DNA of 64,000 nt, from NCBI GenBank assembly GCA_023055355.1, contig JALJCS010000004.1, forward strand, positions 26,522,244 to 26,586,243, given 5' to 3'. The stretch comes from Agelaius tricolor. Taxonomy: Eukaryota; Chordata; Aves; Passeriformes; Icteridae. A model generated the notes under the pieces. It was not told the origin of the DNA and did no database searches. It was given only the letters and a program-made list of their open reading frames with translations. The position numbers and the translations under genes are program-made. Shown piece after piece: positions 49,791-63,475 of this stretch. Every line of letters starts with the position of its first letter. Position 1 is the stretch's first letter.

Positions 49791-52700
49791 TCATCCTAGA
49801 GACTGAACACAAATCCAGTGGCTGAAATTTACCTAGGATTGTCAATTTTAAGAGCAAAAATTGTACATAATTGCTTCACAATAATCAAAAACAAAAAGAA
49901 GAAATAATCAGATGCTGAATGGTTTTTTTTACAGCAATCTCTTTTCTTTCTTTTCACTCCACTCAATGCTTTAATGTATAGAGGATGTTAATATCATTTA
50001 TGACATCAACATCCTACATCACATACTAGTGATATGGCAGAAGCAAATAGTAGGAGTGCTTTTAATCCAAAAGTGTCTGTGAGAGGAGACCTGTGCTCCA
50101 GCACTAAGACAAGACATAGGCAGCTTCATGAAAACTTCAGACACATGAATTCCCAGATAACTGGCTACAACTCACAAGATAAAACTATATTCTTGGTTGG
50201 TATGGAAAAAGGATGCTTTTAGGCTGAAGTTGTTGGACTAGGAATAAAATGTGCAAGAGTGCCCGAATTCTCTTTTCAAGTAAAACTTTCAATGGACAGA
50301 TTATTTTAAGTCTAAATACTTCTGACAATCTCTTTTTTTACAGCTACAGTATCCCTATCCAGAAAATCCCTAAGAGGGAGTCCCTAAGACTTTAACTGTC
50401 TTTGAGAGCAAAATCAGATTTTTTTTTTTTTTTTTAATCAGGTCATACCATAAGGGAACTAAGTATTTTAAACTTTAGATCTTTATTCAATTTAAAATTT
50501 AGATCTTTATTCAATTAGAAAAAAGGCCTCTGAAGATTTTGAGTGGAAGAAGGCCTTGATGACCTTTCAGAGAGGTCTCATCTGTAATATGAGGGTATGC
50601 ATAAAAAGTTTTGGCTTTCGCTACAGGTGGTGAAATGAGAAACCAAAGTTGAGAGAAAAATAAAATTAACTAAGTTGATGCTGTTTATAAGCTACAAACC
50701 AGTGAACATCAGAGCAAAAGAGCAACATTTAAGCCATGCTTTCTTTCCCCATATTAATCTTTAAAAGGACTGAAAACACTTAAGCTTAGGACAGTTCTCC
50801 AGGGGACATGTAAATCCATTTTTTGCAACAGTCCATGCATGCACTTTTGAATAACCAGTCACTGTCAAATTCTGTACACCATTTCTATAGCCAGTAATTT
50901 TCTGGTGGATGGTGCTATAGTTGCCATAAAACTGCATTTGCATGTATTGCTGCCTGTAAATCTACAAGACTGAAAGACTTCAATCTGCAGTACTTTATTT
51001 CAAGTATTATTTCATCTGGAATACTTTATTTAAAGTGAAAAATGGCTAATACTGACAAATTACATAACAATCTTCAAGAAATTGAAAACACAAAAAGAAA
51101 ACCAATCTTTTTCAAAAATTAATTGCTGAAATTCAAGGTTATTCAAACTTTAGCTGTTCTCATTGAAGTTATAGTAGAAACATACAACATGAAATACACA
51201 GATCAGCATGTGCAAATTAGCAGAAGACCTCTCATCAAAGTGTTAATATATTTATCATACATTATAAAAAAGGCCTTTTAAATTCCCACTTAAAACACTA
51301 AACATGTTGTCTCCCTTGTGCTTAGTGTTTGGATATTGAGAACAGTTTAAAAAATTATTTGAATTATGAGTTACAAATTGTAGTGAATGAAAAATTCCAT
51401 ATAAAGTTTTCCAGTATTCTAAAGTTACAAATAAAATACTAAATTATTAAAAATCAGTTTCTTTTCATATCAGTGCTATTACATTATCTCAGGACTTATT
51501 TGGCATGCTGTTATCCTAGGACTGCATCTCATGTTCAAAAGGAATAAACCTAAAGGAAGGTTTACTGTGCTGAAATGATGCTTAATTAAAGGTGTCAAAA
51601 AGACTAACAGCCTGACAATATAAGCATTGACTTTGTAACATCAGATGGAGCAGTCAGAGTAACAAGGCCATCTACTTTATATAGCATATTTTAAAAACCA
51701 GAGATGTACAGAAAAGTTGTAACTCATGTTTGACTGCCTGGCCCTTCTTTCAGGAATTATTCAACTAAACACAGTGTTAGCACATAGCAAATTACCACAG
51801 GACTATGTATACAAAAAGATAAAAAAGAACAAGAGAAGGAATAATGAATGAACTTCTGAAGAATGAAAGATTAACACTGGTTAACTAAATTAACAAACTG
51901 CTTACATGAGAATCTGAAAAGACTGAGAATTTCATTCCTGGTACAGAGTTTGGCTGAAGTGGAATTCAGGCAAAAACAACTGGTAGAAAGCAAAACTCCA
52001 TGGAGTGGGGTTCTGTATGTGTGTCATTACTGCCTTGCTTTGAACTAACATATATAAAATTCATTAAAATGAGTCTAGAAAACAAAACATACATCAATTA
52101 GTTATTGTTTTCAGAAACAAGATTTCAGGATAATTATTATATCTTTAAGAGAGCTATATTTTGAGAAGAAATTATTGCAATAAATTTTCCCCATATATTT
52201 GAGCATTTGAAAACCCATCGTGGCTGCCTTGATCCATAGTCCAAAACATCTAGTGGCATCAGTGAAGGATATAAATACAGCAGCTTCTCTGGAATGGGGG
52301 AAAAAACCTCAAGGGAAACTGCATTCAGCAAAGTTGCACTTTTGCAGCTGTTTGGCACTTCTTTAATGATCTATTCTCCTTGTATCTCATTTCAACACTA
52401 AACTTTTTGTTCAGTTCCATTCAAGCGTGGCATGCACAATTTAAATGTGCCAAAAAGCAGGTCAGTTTTGTTACAACTTTTTTTTTCCCCCAACAAAAGC
52501 TGACTCAGTGCCACACACGGGGCCTAACTCTATCCCCTTCGCTTCAATAACAATTACTTTATCCTGTAGGTCTCAGCAGATACCCCAAGGGAATGAAGCT
52601 CTAAATAAAAGGCTAGATTCTCTGCAAGAGGTAATGACATGACTTCCTACAAGAAAATTGAAAAGGGAGCATTGAAATTGACAGCGACGGAAGAGAAAGT

Positions 52701-55394
52701 GCTTCTACTGGAAACCACAGTGGATGGGCATAACAACAATTGCCATGAAAATTATTCCAAAGTGTAAGACTTTCAGAAATTACCTCAATCTTTTAGAAAC
52801 TGATAAATTAAGACAAATGTGTTTAGTTGGTATGACCAAGCAGAAAGCATCCTGAGAATTTTATAGCAAAGGAGCTAGCTACCTGCAGCCTTGACTATTT
52901 AGAAATAACTCTGGAATATGCAAGAAAATTGTCACTTAACAAAATTAAGGAAATACCAGTTTTTATAGGCCAATAATGTTTATATGCAAAGCCCATTCTC
53001 ACTGTCTATTGCACAAAGTCAAGCACAGTTGCATGCAAAATGTAAAGGAGAAACAATTCTGGCCCCAAAGAATTTGTAGTTTAAGCTACAAATGGGGAAA
53101 ATGCTACCACTCTTCCCATCCTCTTTCAGTCTTGATTCAAAATTAATATTTGAGTTTGTGAAGAAAGGTTAGAATTTTTCAAGGAAGTGGTTTTAGTGAG
53201 AAAGAAATGGAAACTGAAGGAAGTTTCAGGCTGGTATCCTGTCTTCTTCTCAGTGTCTATCAGCTTCTTTTGCAGTGTATATTCTAGACAGGGATGAAAG
53301 ACAGAAGGGTAGTCACTGACACTACTATAAAGCCTACATTTTAGGTGAGCATGAAAATCTATCTTATGCAAACATAATGCATTATCACTGATGAGAAGAG
53401 CCAAACAGCAACCGTCAGTACAGAAAAGTCTGGATGCAGTCTTACTACAAAACATAATGGTATCCCATCACACATTCAGTGTTGAGGGAAAGAAGAGAGC
53501 AAAACTTCCCATCAAAATTCAGGTGAAATGTCAAGTGAAGTACAAGTTGTCTGAAACTTGATGGTATTGCCTTTGGCCTATTGAAATGACATCTTGGAAC
53601 CAGAAAAAACCATACAAATGTTGAAGTATAGAATTCTGTTTCCCATAACTGAATATATGTTACTAAAAGAAATTTTAAAAAGCATAGTCTCATTTTCTCA
53701 TTCCTTAAAATGACTTATTATTCCTCATATGAAATTCCTCATATTCCTTACATATGGATATCTTATATAAACAAAACCATTTTTATAAATAAATGTTATC
53801 TAAACACTAAGCCTTAATTGCCTAAAAATTACCTAAAATCTATTGATTTACTATAGGTGAATGTGTAGGAGAACATTTCAAGGAGGGGACAGAAGCAGAT
53901 GTTAAGCTATCAGATTGCGAAGTAGAAAAATCTAAAACAACTTCACATGGAATGTAAATGTGAGGTAAATGTGAGATCTGAAAAACTCTTCTGCTCTTTG
54001 AAATGCTGCCCACAATCTGTCCATCATAAGTAACTAATTCAACTATTTGCTAACATAGTAGTTTACTGAAAATTAAAATATTATTTTTCATTGGTTTTAA
54101 ATAGTGCTCTCTTAACTAAGACAATTTCAATTACTTTTAGGAAAGAAATATGTTTGTGAAAAAAATACTGACTTAGTTTTAACTGCTGTAGAAAAAGCCT
54201 GTTGCTGACTCCAAGAGAAAAAAATCTGAGCTCATATAGATATTTCCTTAAATATTTTGGCTAGAGCTATGAAGTACTATAGATTATTCCCTTCTGGCCA
54301 CAAGAAGCAGCCTTAAAACTGTATATTAAAACATTTTCAAAGTGAATTAAATATTTTACATATGGATAGAAAGGGGAAATGCACCCACTTTTTATTTTCC
54401 ACACTAAAAGCTGAGCATAGTATATGATCTAGTTGCCATTTACTAGGAGAGACCAAGGTCTCTTCCAGCAGGTTTAGTCAATATAACAACTGTGATTGTA
54501 TGGCTCACACATTAATACCCACTACTGAGTCCTAATCCCTGTACCAGATTTTAGGTGAATGCCCAAGTCTAAAGAGCCTAGGGGCTAGAAAACTGTGCAA
54601 AGTTATGTGAAACACTTGCTTCATTTCTTCTGTTTTTCTGAAGAATGCATAATGCTCATGGTAGCACTGCATTTTAATTCAACATAAGTATTTAATCCTA
54701 CATAAAGTGATATTTTGTAGTTTTGCAAGGAATTCTGAAGTATACCTGTTTGGTTGGATCGCAAATTAATTTTTTCACTTTGGCTTCCAATTAATTACAC
54801 AAATTCATGATGGCAGTACAGGAAAAAGAAGTAGTCCACTTGCTTTCGAGACTTAATTTATGCTATGAAAATGTTTTATTAGAAATTTCATTGACAACAG
54901 CTTTTGTTCCAAAATATGAGGAGGAAATTTAAACACAGTATACCTAATACCAAATCTCACGATGAGCACAAACATTAGCAACCCTCTTTCCAAAGTAAAT
55001 GTCTGACAGAAGGGACATCATCACTGAACTTGAAAATTTGCTATCCTTAAAGGTATTATGTAAATAAAATATTTTTTCACAAAGTTTGCTTTTAACCACC
55101 ATAATCTGAGGAAGATCAAATAAAATTATCCCTATCATCTCTGAATATTTAGTTCTACAATAATGGGTTTACAGCTGAAGAAAACTCTTGTTGGGAGAAA
55201 GTGATTGTGTTTGTCTGTCTTTTTGGTATTTGTCATATGAGAGATTAGCTCAGCTCAGAAAGGTATATATCCCAACCAACACAAGCAAAAAATAGGTGGA
55301 TGAATGAGACTCCCCTATACTGAAGTCTGGCCTCTGAGGTCAAGAATCTAAGTAAGAATGCCTTTCACTTAGAACAACAACAACTTTGGTTGAA
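49791..55394. other. No supported gene
   Basis: About 5.6 kb of AT-rich unique DNA. It contains a T18-like run at 50420-50437 and a 24-bp tandem duplication at 50474-50517. Frames such as 53126-53455 (minus, 109 codons) have no recognisable domain. Confidence 0.4.
50474..50517. repeat. 24-bp tandem duplication
   Basis: 'tttagatctttattcaattt' at 50474 is repeated at 50498 with only end differences. Confidence 0.85.
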
Positions 55395-55925
55395 AGAGCT
55401 GAGTGATACATCTGGTCCAGGTAGCTGGACAGGCAAGCCACAGATTGAGATGTAATCTGAGCTCTGGGTGGGAGCCTGTGAGCTGCCAAATTTCAGGATA
55501 ACAAGGAGTATGAATATGGATGACAGCAGCCAGGTGAATGGATGGTGACAGACACATCAGGAGCTGGGAATTGCCTACCTTTGGGATAACAAAGGAGATG
55601 AAGATTGGTGGCACCATCTAGGTGGATGGAAACAGAGAGTGGGGACAGAAGCTGAAACTCAGGATGAAGAGCAAGACCTACATGCGGGGAGACTGAGGAT
55701 GTAAAAGATCTGGGGCTCCTTTGCTGGAGGTCTTGCTCAGAGGGACCAGCTTGAGCTGTTTCTGTGTTACTGCACTGTGAATAAATGGCTTTATGGACTG
55801 AGACATCTGAGACACTGCTATGGGACACCTGGGACCTGTGAGGACACTGGTCTGAGTGCATGTGAGGTTGGGCTGTGTGAGGAGTCAAGCAGGGCACCTG
55901 TCAGCTCACTGGAGCCACCCACTGT
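55395..55925 (+). mobile_element. Probable LTR with internal tandem repeats
   Basis: GC-richer block. Two (perhaps three) diverged ~90-bp units (55471 and 55560: 'ggagcctgtgagctgcc' / 'ggagctgggaattgcc', each followed by 'ggataacaa' and 'aggtg.atgg') precede an AATAAA at about 55780. After it comes a 'gagacatctgagacactgct' U5-like stretch. This layout resembles bird retroviral LTRs, with enhancer repeats followed by a polyadenylation signal. Clear TG/CA ends and a target duplication were not found, so edges are approximate. Confidence 0.45.
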
Positions 55926-58900
55926 AAAGGGGCTTCACTCCCAACAGTTAAAGTCTCTGATGTCTCTGGGAATGTCACTGCCAGAGTCTCATGAATGGCC
56001 AGACTGGGAAGTTTCCTTAACAAAAGAGAAGAAGACACTAACTTTTCTGATGGTAGAGCTCTTGTTTTGGAAGACATGACTTTCTGCTTTGTCTTCAGCA
56101 AATGCACCAAGTGCCTTTTCAGTAAGTGGGAACTTATGATAAGACTGCAGAATGTGATTTGGATTATTAGGTTGGGAGACTGGCAAGTAAGGCCATTTCC
56201 CTGGTCTGGCCAAGAGTCAACGACTAGATCCAACTCCTTAAAAGCATAAGAGATAAAGTGACTTTCTGAATTCTATTTATAAAACTGGATGCTTATAGCA
56301 ACTATGAAAGGAGAAAACTAAGGAGGATAGGCAATGTTGAGGTAAGTCTGCCTAGAAAGCATAAAGTATCCTCCAGTAATAGAATCAGAAGTAAAGCATC
56401 TCATATCATGGGGTTTTGTAATGAGATTGAGAAGGCCCTTTCTAATCTTTCTACTGAATTTGGTAATGACTGGCATCACAGTATCATGTACTTGAGTGGC
56501 GACCTTAATGGTGGATAAACAAAAGCAGAAGGCTCTTATCCATGGATCTTAACTGAAAGGCCTAAATTAACTTAGGCCATCCTAACTTAAAAAGACCCGA
56601 GAGAGTAGCATTTTTCAAACTACTTCTGACGTTAGTTCACCACTATTTCCTTTATCCATTTTTCAAAGTTGGGCCACTACTTGCAGTTAGGTAATTTATG
56701 AGTAACTGTGCCTATGAATGTTGGTAACAGAGAAATCACTTCCTTAACTTACAAACTCCAGAAACTATAGATGATTTCTACTATTTTCAGAACATCTGTC
56801 AATTACAATGGTGAAGCCTGGGAAAACTTCTGGAGACATTTTAGCACTGCTTCTTATACTCTTATTTTTTTTGTCCTTTTCCCTGCCAAATCTGTTTCTA
56901 AGCAAGGACAACCAGCTTACTGCTATTCTATTTACCCTCTAGGCATAAAAGATTTATTCAATCCCACAGTCTATATCCCAAACGAGTAAAATTTGTGGCA
57001 AGTTTCATGTGGAATAAGACAGAAAAAATTGAGCATCTAGGACAGTGACCTTTTCCAAGGTCCAGGCAAACATCACATTTTGACATGTAGGGGAATCTTT
57101 GCTCAAAATCCAGTCCTGTGGTCTTTGCAAGCATTTGTAAAAGCTTGAGAATATAAACTTCAACTTGTAAATTTTCGCTTGCACAATATCAACCATAAAA
57201 CAAAAATATCTGAGATTGGAAAACTGGATGGATGGAAACTCTAGCACTAAACACTGTGGCAATGGCAGGTCTCTCCCTTTAGTATTTTTCAATTAAGATG
57301 AAGAGAAAGAGGGGGATCCACCAATGGGTGCTGGTAGTGGAAAAGAACAAACAATCTGCCACTTAACAGAGAGAAATCAGAACTAAAATAGTCTTCAGGC
57401 ATTAAATGTACATCATAAGTTTGTCCACACAGGTGGTAGGGATTATTCTTCTCTCCCGATCTTTAGTTTAGAACTGCTCTTTTACCAAAAAAGATCCTGA
57501 TGTTGAAGCAATCCAGAGGAATCTCAAGTTCTATCAAAGTTCCAGGAGGATAAACAAATTTTTGTCATTCCATGGATATTATCTTCTTAAAAGCCATAGA
57601 AGATCCAATCCTTTACATGATTTACTTGCCAACATGCAGTCTGTGTATCCTTATTATTCAGGTTTACACAACAGTTACACATTCATCTTATTTACATTAA
57701 TTAGAGTACTCTCCAGCTGTCTCCCTTCTCTCCTCACCCCCTAATTTCTTACCATCTTTTTCATTTAACAGGAGAGTTCAAAGATGAGAGACGAGACCAT
57801 AATGAAGGGAGAGTTCTAAAATCGTATAATGAAATTGGGTACTGCAGTGGAGAAGTATTGAGTGCCCTACTTAAAACACATTAGTCCTGGCCACCTATAG
57901 CATAGATGTTACAAATCCAAGACTTTGTGCTTTTCACAGTCCAATATAATGTTGGAGTTTGTGATCTTAGGATACTACCAACACATGTCACTAGACAAGC
58001 AATCAGTTCAGTAAATGAAAAATCAAGACAACAGCTTCAAAATAACTTGCTATGATTACTGCAAAATAACAATGTAAAAAATAAAATTTGCAGGTATTAA
58101 CATATGTGGATTTATAAGCCAAAATTTATACAACCCTTTCTACCAAAAAAAAACCCAAAAAACCACTAAGAACAAAACAACAAAATTCTCAACAAAACAC
58201 CCCACCAAAATTAATTAGTGACCAATTGTTAGGATCTGGTAAAACAAAACAGTTTAACTTTCAATCCTTTCAAAATTTACCGTCTTCAAATTTTACCTCA
58301 GTTGTATAGCATTTGGGATACTACCCCAGTCTACTTCTCCAATACATGATAAATGTGGAAATAAGAGAACAGCCTGTTTTTTATGCCTAGTTTTATATTC
58401 TGAAAGATTTACTGTATAATCCTTAAGTTGCATATTCACTACTATATTTTTGTCTAACTGCTGTCACTTATATTGTCATGCAGAAGGGCAAATCAGGGTC
58501 AGTTTATATAAGCAGCATCAATCTGAAAAATCTTCATGAGTCTTTATTTCAAGGCATTATGCAAAGAAAGCTTGACATTAAGAGAGCCTTAACTGACAGC
58601 AAATGAAATCAATCAGCAAATCACTAAGCCATAATAAACTCACTCAAGTTGTAGATAACCCTTCCTCTCCCAGGTCTTTAACTACAAGGTCCACCAAAAT
58701 ACAGTATCTGGGCAGCAATGTCTCCCGTGATTCTATTACAAAATTATTGTACTAATATTGTGCAATATTTAATAATTTCTTCTTCCTCTATAAGCAATTG
58801 ATAAGAATAACAAGGAGACCTTTTATAATAATGGACTACTAAGTAGTTAAGCAAAAAAAAAAGACTAAACAAAAGTCTCAGCATTTCAGCAAGAAGGTTT

Positions 58901-61224
58901 TTTTTAATATAAGAATAGAAAATAGTCTGATTCTATTTCTGCTACTTAAACATTTGTGTAATATGGTCTATTGTCTTATTAAGTTCTATTGTTTAGGCTC
59001 ACTTGCTAAGCATTTTTTAGTTTTTGAAATTAAAAGACCGAGCACAAAAAATGTAAGACTCCAGACAATTCCAATCATTCATGGTCTTCACTTCATGAAT
59101 TTAATTTGTAACCCACATGATTACCAACAATTAAATATCTATGCTTCTTAATGGACTTGTCTGCATCACAATGGTACACAGCACACACTCTCTAAAAATT
59201 AGTCAAATTTCTACTGTTGCTATCTGTGAAAACTACTCCTTTTCTGAAGATGCTGTGCACAGAAAAACGCATGCAGTTCTGCAAGACGGGATTTCTGAAG
59301 TAAAAATATCTGCCTAACAAGGTATTATGAGAACTATATTTGATACCACCTGTGATAAAACAATGCTTTATTTTTCAATTACAGCTATTAGGAGTCTGCT
59401 CTTATTGACTGAGGCAGCTTTGGATACATATTGGGATCACCATGACTCTAGAGTAATTTTTCTCCTGAAAGGACAGTGAGTAGTAAACAGGAAAGATGCC
59501 TCCTGCTAAAACATGCAGCAACCTGGTAGCCAGGTGAAAAAAAAAAACCAGGATTACAAGAAGAAGCAAAACTAAATAAATAAACTTAGTTAATTAAGAT
59601 TGTATTTTACACAGTTCTTAAAGAGCTTTCTTGCATATTAGCACAGGTAATTCCTAAGACATGCAACAGATATAAATATATGAAAAAGTCTAAGTTGACA
59701 AAGACAACATGATTGCTTGATTACATGATTGCTTGATAAGGCCAAAAAAGTAAACCTTCCATTGAGAAAGGTTACTGAAAGGCTAAATGATTATGTACTA
59801 ACTTTGGCATTCAAGATAATCATGAAAATCATCATCTTAGCTGCAAAGTTTTTACAAAACTGATAGTGCTTACAAAAGGGGCTGGACGAGAGTTAGTAGT
59901 GTCACAGGCACAAAGAGAGTTTTCAGGAATTGATTAAATGGTGATTGCACTGACTTTGATATTTATGGTCCCTAAGGCCAAGACTTAGCAGGGCTGGAGT
60001 GCAAGAGTGTTCCAGCTAACTACAACACCCTCTGAGAAGGTTCTTCATATAATCTGTCCTAATTTAGTAGGATGAAGAAAGGCAACTGAAGAAATAAAGA
60101 AGTGCTAGGAGGCCTGAAAAAGTGAGGGAAAGAGGCTGATCATAAGGAGCAGAGAAAAAAGGGAAGGAGAAAGGGCCTGTATGGGAGAGGAAAAAAAGAC
60201 TGCTAACAGAAATGCTGTGAAGAGGAAAGGAAGTTGAGCAGTTAAGTGGTGGAAAGGAGAAACAGTGTGAAATTCAAATTATAGAAGGAAAATTTCCAAC
60301 ATCACTGGCAGTTAAAAGCTATCTCATTTTTTAACATATTAAACAATATTTTCCTAATATACATTAATATTATGTTTTAAAGTAATTATACAGAATTATG
60401 GTAAAATGGCTTCCAAATATTTAGCAGCATGGTACAACATATCTGGAGACATGACCCCAAATAGCAGCTGAACTCTTTCATGAAGATTAGAGTTCTCCAC
60501 TTTACGTCTCTTCAGTCTGGTTATTCAGACTTTACTTGGATGTCAATCATTGCTAAAGTCCTACACCAACTTTATATTGCTAGATTGATGACATTAATAG
60601 GTTAGGTTTGCAAGAAGTGTTGCCCCACTCTAATGCTTTTGAAACATTTACTTATTTATGAGTATTTCAACTCAAAATGAAAGTGTAAAGTAGCAATAGC
60701 GTAATAAAGAATCACTTTTCTCTTTAAACAGTATATTTTAGACAAGCTTGTGGTCAGTCCAGAAGCACCACATTTTGACATTAGATATGAAAGTAGTCCT
60801 TTTGGAGAGCAGAAGAAAAAATTAGTCCTTTTGGAGATGGGAGGGCAGCCCAGCTGATAGCAGCTGCTAAACTCCTGGACAATGAAGACCCAGTTTTACT
60901 TGACAAGAAACAGTGATCTGATACCATAGAAGGCAGCATTCTGGCCTCTATAATTCAATTGGTAGTTCCTTCTCTGGTGAAACAGTGTAAAAATAAAAGT
61001 AATAAATGTAAGTAAAAATAAAACACTACAGGAGTGTGCATGATGCATCTTTAAGACTCTAGAAACTATTTCTTCTTTCTGAAGTATTAAGATAATTTTC
61101 TTTTTAACAGCCATGTTAATAAAAGAAAAAAACTTTTAAAACAGAAGTACAAGATTTAAAATACTAGTAATACTGTTTTTAAGCAGCTGCTCTACGATTA
61201 ATTAATCTCATTAAGTCCTCTTAC
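55926..61224. other. No supported gene
   Basis: AT-rich DNA. 55926-56250 has overlapping open frames on both strands without a recognised domain. A/C-rich low complexity lies at 58147-58205. A 16-bp tandem repeat (catgattgcttgatta) lies at 59708-59738. Confidence 0.4.
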
Positions 61225-61272
61225 CAGAATTGATTTATGTTTGAAAGACAAGCCCAATGCACAGGATAAGAT
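61225..61272 (-). CDS. Candidate 48-nt exon, minus strand
   Basis: The donor tctg|gtaaga is good; the acceptor ataattctgtcatcag is moderate. The 48 nt are open in phase 0 at both ends, reading ILSCALGLSFKHKSIL. Phase 0 fits the downstream exon at 46885-47035. It is short and has no homology support. Confidence 0.22.
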
Positions 61273-61789
61273 CTGATGACAGAATTATAATGTTACCTTT
61301 GAAATCACTTGCTTCCTCAATTTGGTAAGAACTTTTTTATTGACAAGTGAACACAGAAATGAGAAAGTGTTTATTATTTTGAGGAAAATTATCAGCAGAA
61401 TTATGCATATCTTTCACCATCTAATCTATCAAGCATAAATCTAAAATTAATAAACAAGTGAAAATAAATACAAATTAGGAAGCTCCTAAAACTACATTTA
61501 TGTTTGTCCAATTAATTAAAAAAAGTGGACCTACAGCACAATTATATAATGCATGACTAAATCATGCATGAATGCATAAATGGAAAAAACCTACTTTGTA
61601 AATTTATAATGATTAATGCTAACACTGAATATATGTCAGTACTTGACTATATTACTTCTAAAACTATAAGCCTTTATTTTATTACTGCACTTTTTATTTT
61701 AAATGACCTCAAAACACCTAAGAATGGCAAAGAAGTACATATAAATCCCATGTTGACTTCCTAAACCTGCATGAACGGATGGATACATG

Positions 61790-62165
61790 CTGAAAATAGA
61801 GGGAGCAAGATGGGACAGGTGGAAGGGAGAGGCAAAGGGACAGGAGGGACAGAAAGACTGATTCAGAGCAAGCAAGATAGAGTGGGAAAGAAGCACAGGA
61901 AGCAGAAGAAAGAGCGAGACCCAGGCAGTGTAGCACACAGAGACTGACTGAAAGAAAGCTCCAGAATCTGCAGTGCAGAGAGAGCAGGCATGCAGGGAGA
62001 GGGAAAGCAAGAGTGGGTGCATGTGGTCAGTGTGCACACAGCAGCAAGTGCATAGCCAGGAGGGCATACGTGCAGTGGGGAGTGTGCAGAGAGGACACAC
62101 GGACAGGCAGCAGAGAGCAGGTGGCAGAGAGAGACAAAAACAGAGGCAAGACAAAGTGAAAACTT
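61790..62165 (+). repeat. Purine-rich low-complexity block
   Basis: About 375 bp, strongly A/G-biased on the plus strand, with many degenerate 'gagaggcag' and 'ggacag' elements. The opposite-strand 151-codon open frame (rich in C, S, L) is the translation of this bias, not a gene. Confidence 0.7.
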
Positions 62166-62192
62166 AACCATCTCAAACACACCTGGAGGAGA

Positions 62193-62503
62193 GAATCACA
62201 GAATTGTTATTGCTGGAAAAGGCCTCCAAGATCATCTACCCTTGACTGAATACCAACGCACCAACAAACCATAGCACCAAGACCACATCCAGCTGTTCTT
62301 TGAACACTTCCAAAGATGGTGATTCCACCATATTCCTGGGTAAGTCCATTCCATGCCTTACCACCTTTCTGATGTCCAAAATGAAACTCCACAGACACAG
62401 TTGGAGCCTACATCCTCTTGTCCTGTTGCTAGTTGCCTGGGAGAAGAGACTGACTACAACCCGACTATAACCTCCTTTCAGGTAGCTTTGGAGAGCAATG
62501 AGT
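62193..62503 (-). mobile_element. CR1 LINE 3' end, distal part of a split copy
   Basis: On the minus strand it carries the CR1 terminus (tctgtgattctc) and tail landmarks such as 'gatgatcttggaggcctttt' and 'ggtggaatcaccatctttgg'. The copy is interrupted at 'gagagcaatgag' and resumes at about 63674. Confidence 0.9.
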
Positions 62504-63005
62504 TGCTGGAGGTTAGGACTTTTTGGTTTTTTTTATTTCTCTCATGAAATTTTCTCCCATTTGTTGCCTAAGAGATGCTAAGGCATGTATGAGAATAGTT
62601 AAGAGAGAAAGGATGTGGCTGGGAGGAAGAGGAGAGGGAAGGGTGCAGTTTGCTGCTCCCTCTTGGCTGAGGGGCTTTCTCTTGGGAAGTGCAGAGAGAC
62701 CACGAGATTTTGGCTGGGAGTGAGAGGCTGGGCCTGTGCCTTGCTCCCACTCTCTCCCTCCTGAGCGTACAATTTCTGTGCCGGGCTGTTAGGCCAGAGG
62801 ATTCGCTGCCTCTGCAGACCTTTTGTGTTTCACTACATCTCCTCTTCATGGGTGAGTGTCCACTTGCAAGAGCAGCTGTTGAACTGAGGCTTTCCAACAC
62901 CCAACCTCATTGGGAAGGGAACCCCAACACGCAATCCTTTCCTGGAGGGAGACTTTCCTGGAGGCTTGTAGCAGCTGCCTACAGCAACCTGCCTGCCTGC
63001 CCCTT

Positions 63006-63051
63006 CCCAGCCCTGCTGTTTTCTGATGCTGCCCAGCCCTGCTGTTTTCTG
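63006..63051. repeat. 26-bp tandem duplication in the LTR
   Basis: 'cccagccctgctgttttctg' at 63006 is repeated at 63032. Confidence 0.9.
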
Positions 63052-63254
63052 CCACTGCTTCGGGTTTTTTGCTGCACCTTAACCTGACATCCCATGTTCG
63101 CCAGGGCTTCTGCAGCTCCTGCCACAGCTCTGGAGTCTTTGTTTTGGAGTCTTTGGTGGCCACCCTAGGTGTGGCCACTAGCCGCCTCTGCTGTTCCAGC
63201 TGGCTGCTCCGAGGGTCCTGCTGCAGTCCATTTTGCCATCCAGAGGAGCACTGG

Positions 63255-63475
63255 GCTTGGCTGCCACTGGGGGTTTGTAAAGGAAGCCCCGTTCCGCTGG
63301 CCTGCCCGCCATTGCCCACACGAGGGAAGCGGCCGGGCTCGCCCCACAGCGCCCCCTGCAGCCGCGGGGAGTCACCGCACCCGCCCTGCCCGCCGGGAGC
63401 CAGCAGCGCCCCCGCTGGTTGCGAGCGGAACTGCACCAGCGGGGAAGGCGCCTGCGGCCCAGAGAGGGCTGGGAC
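63255..63475. promoter_or_regulatory. CpG-dense block in the LTR, possible promoter
   Basis: Roughly 25 CpG sites in about 220 bp, against very few elsewhere in the window. It lies downstream of the family-shared U3 start in LTR orientation (minus). Density this high fits a CpG-island-like promoter or GC-rich leader. No experimental sign is available. Confidence 0.45.

Noticed and set aside
55493..56233. Overlapping 100-134-codon frames on both strands
   Set aside because: Part overlaps the LTR-like block. All frames overlap, and there is no domain, good splice context or codon signal.
61699..62154. 151-codon minus-strand open frame rich in C, S and L
   Set aside because: It is a translation of the purine-rich low-complexity block. 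The composition follows the base bias.
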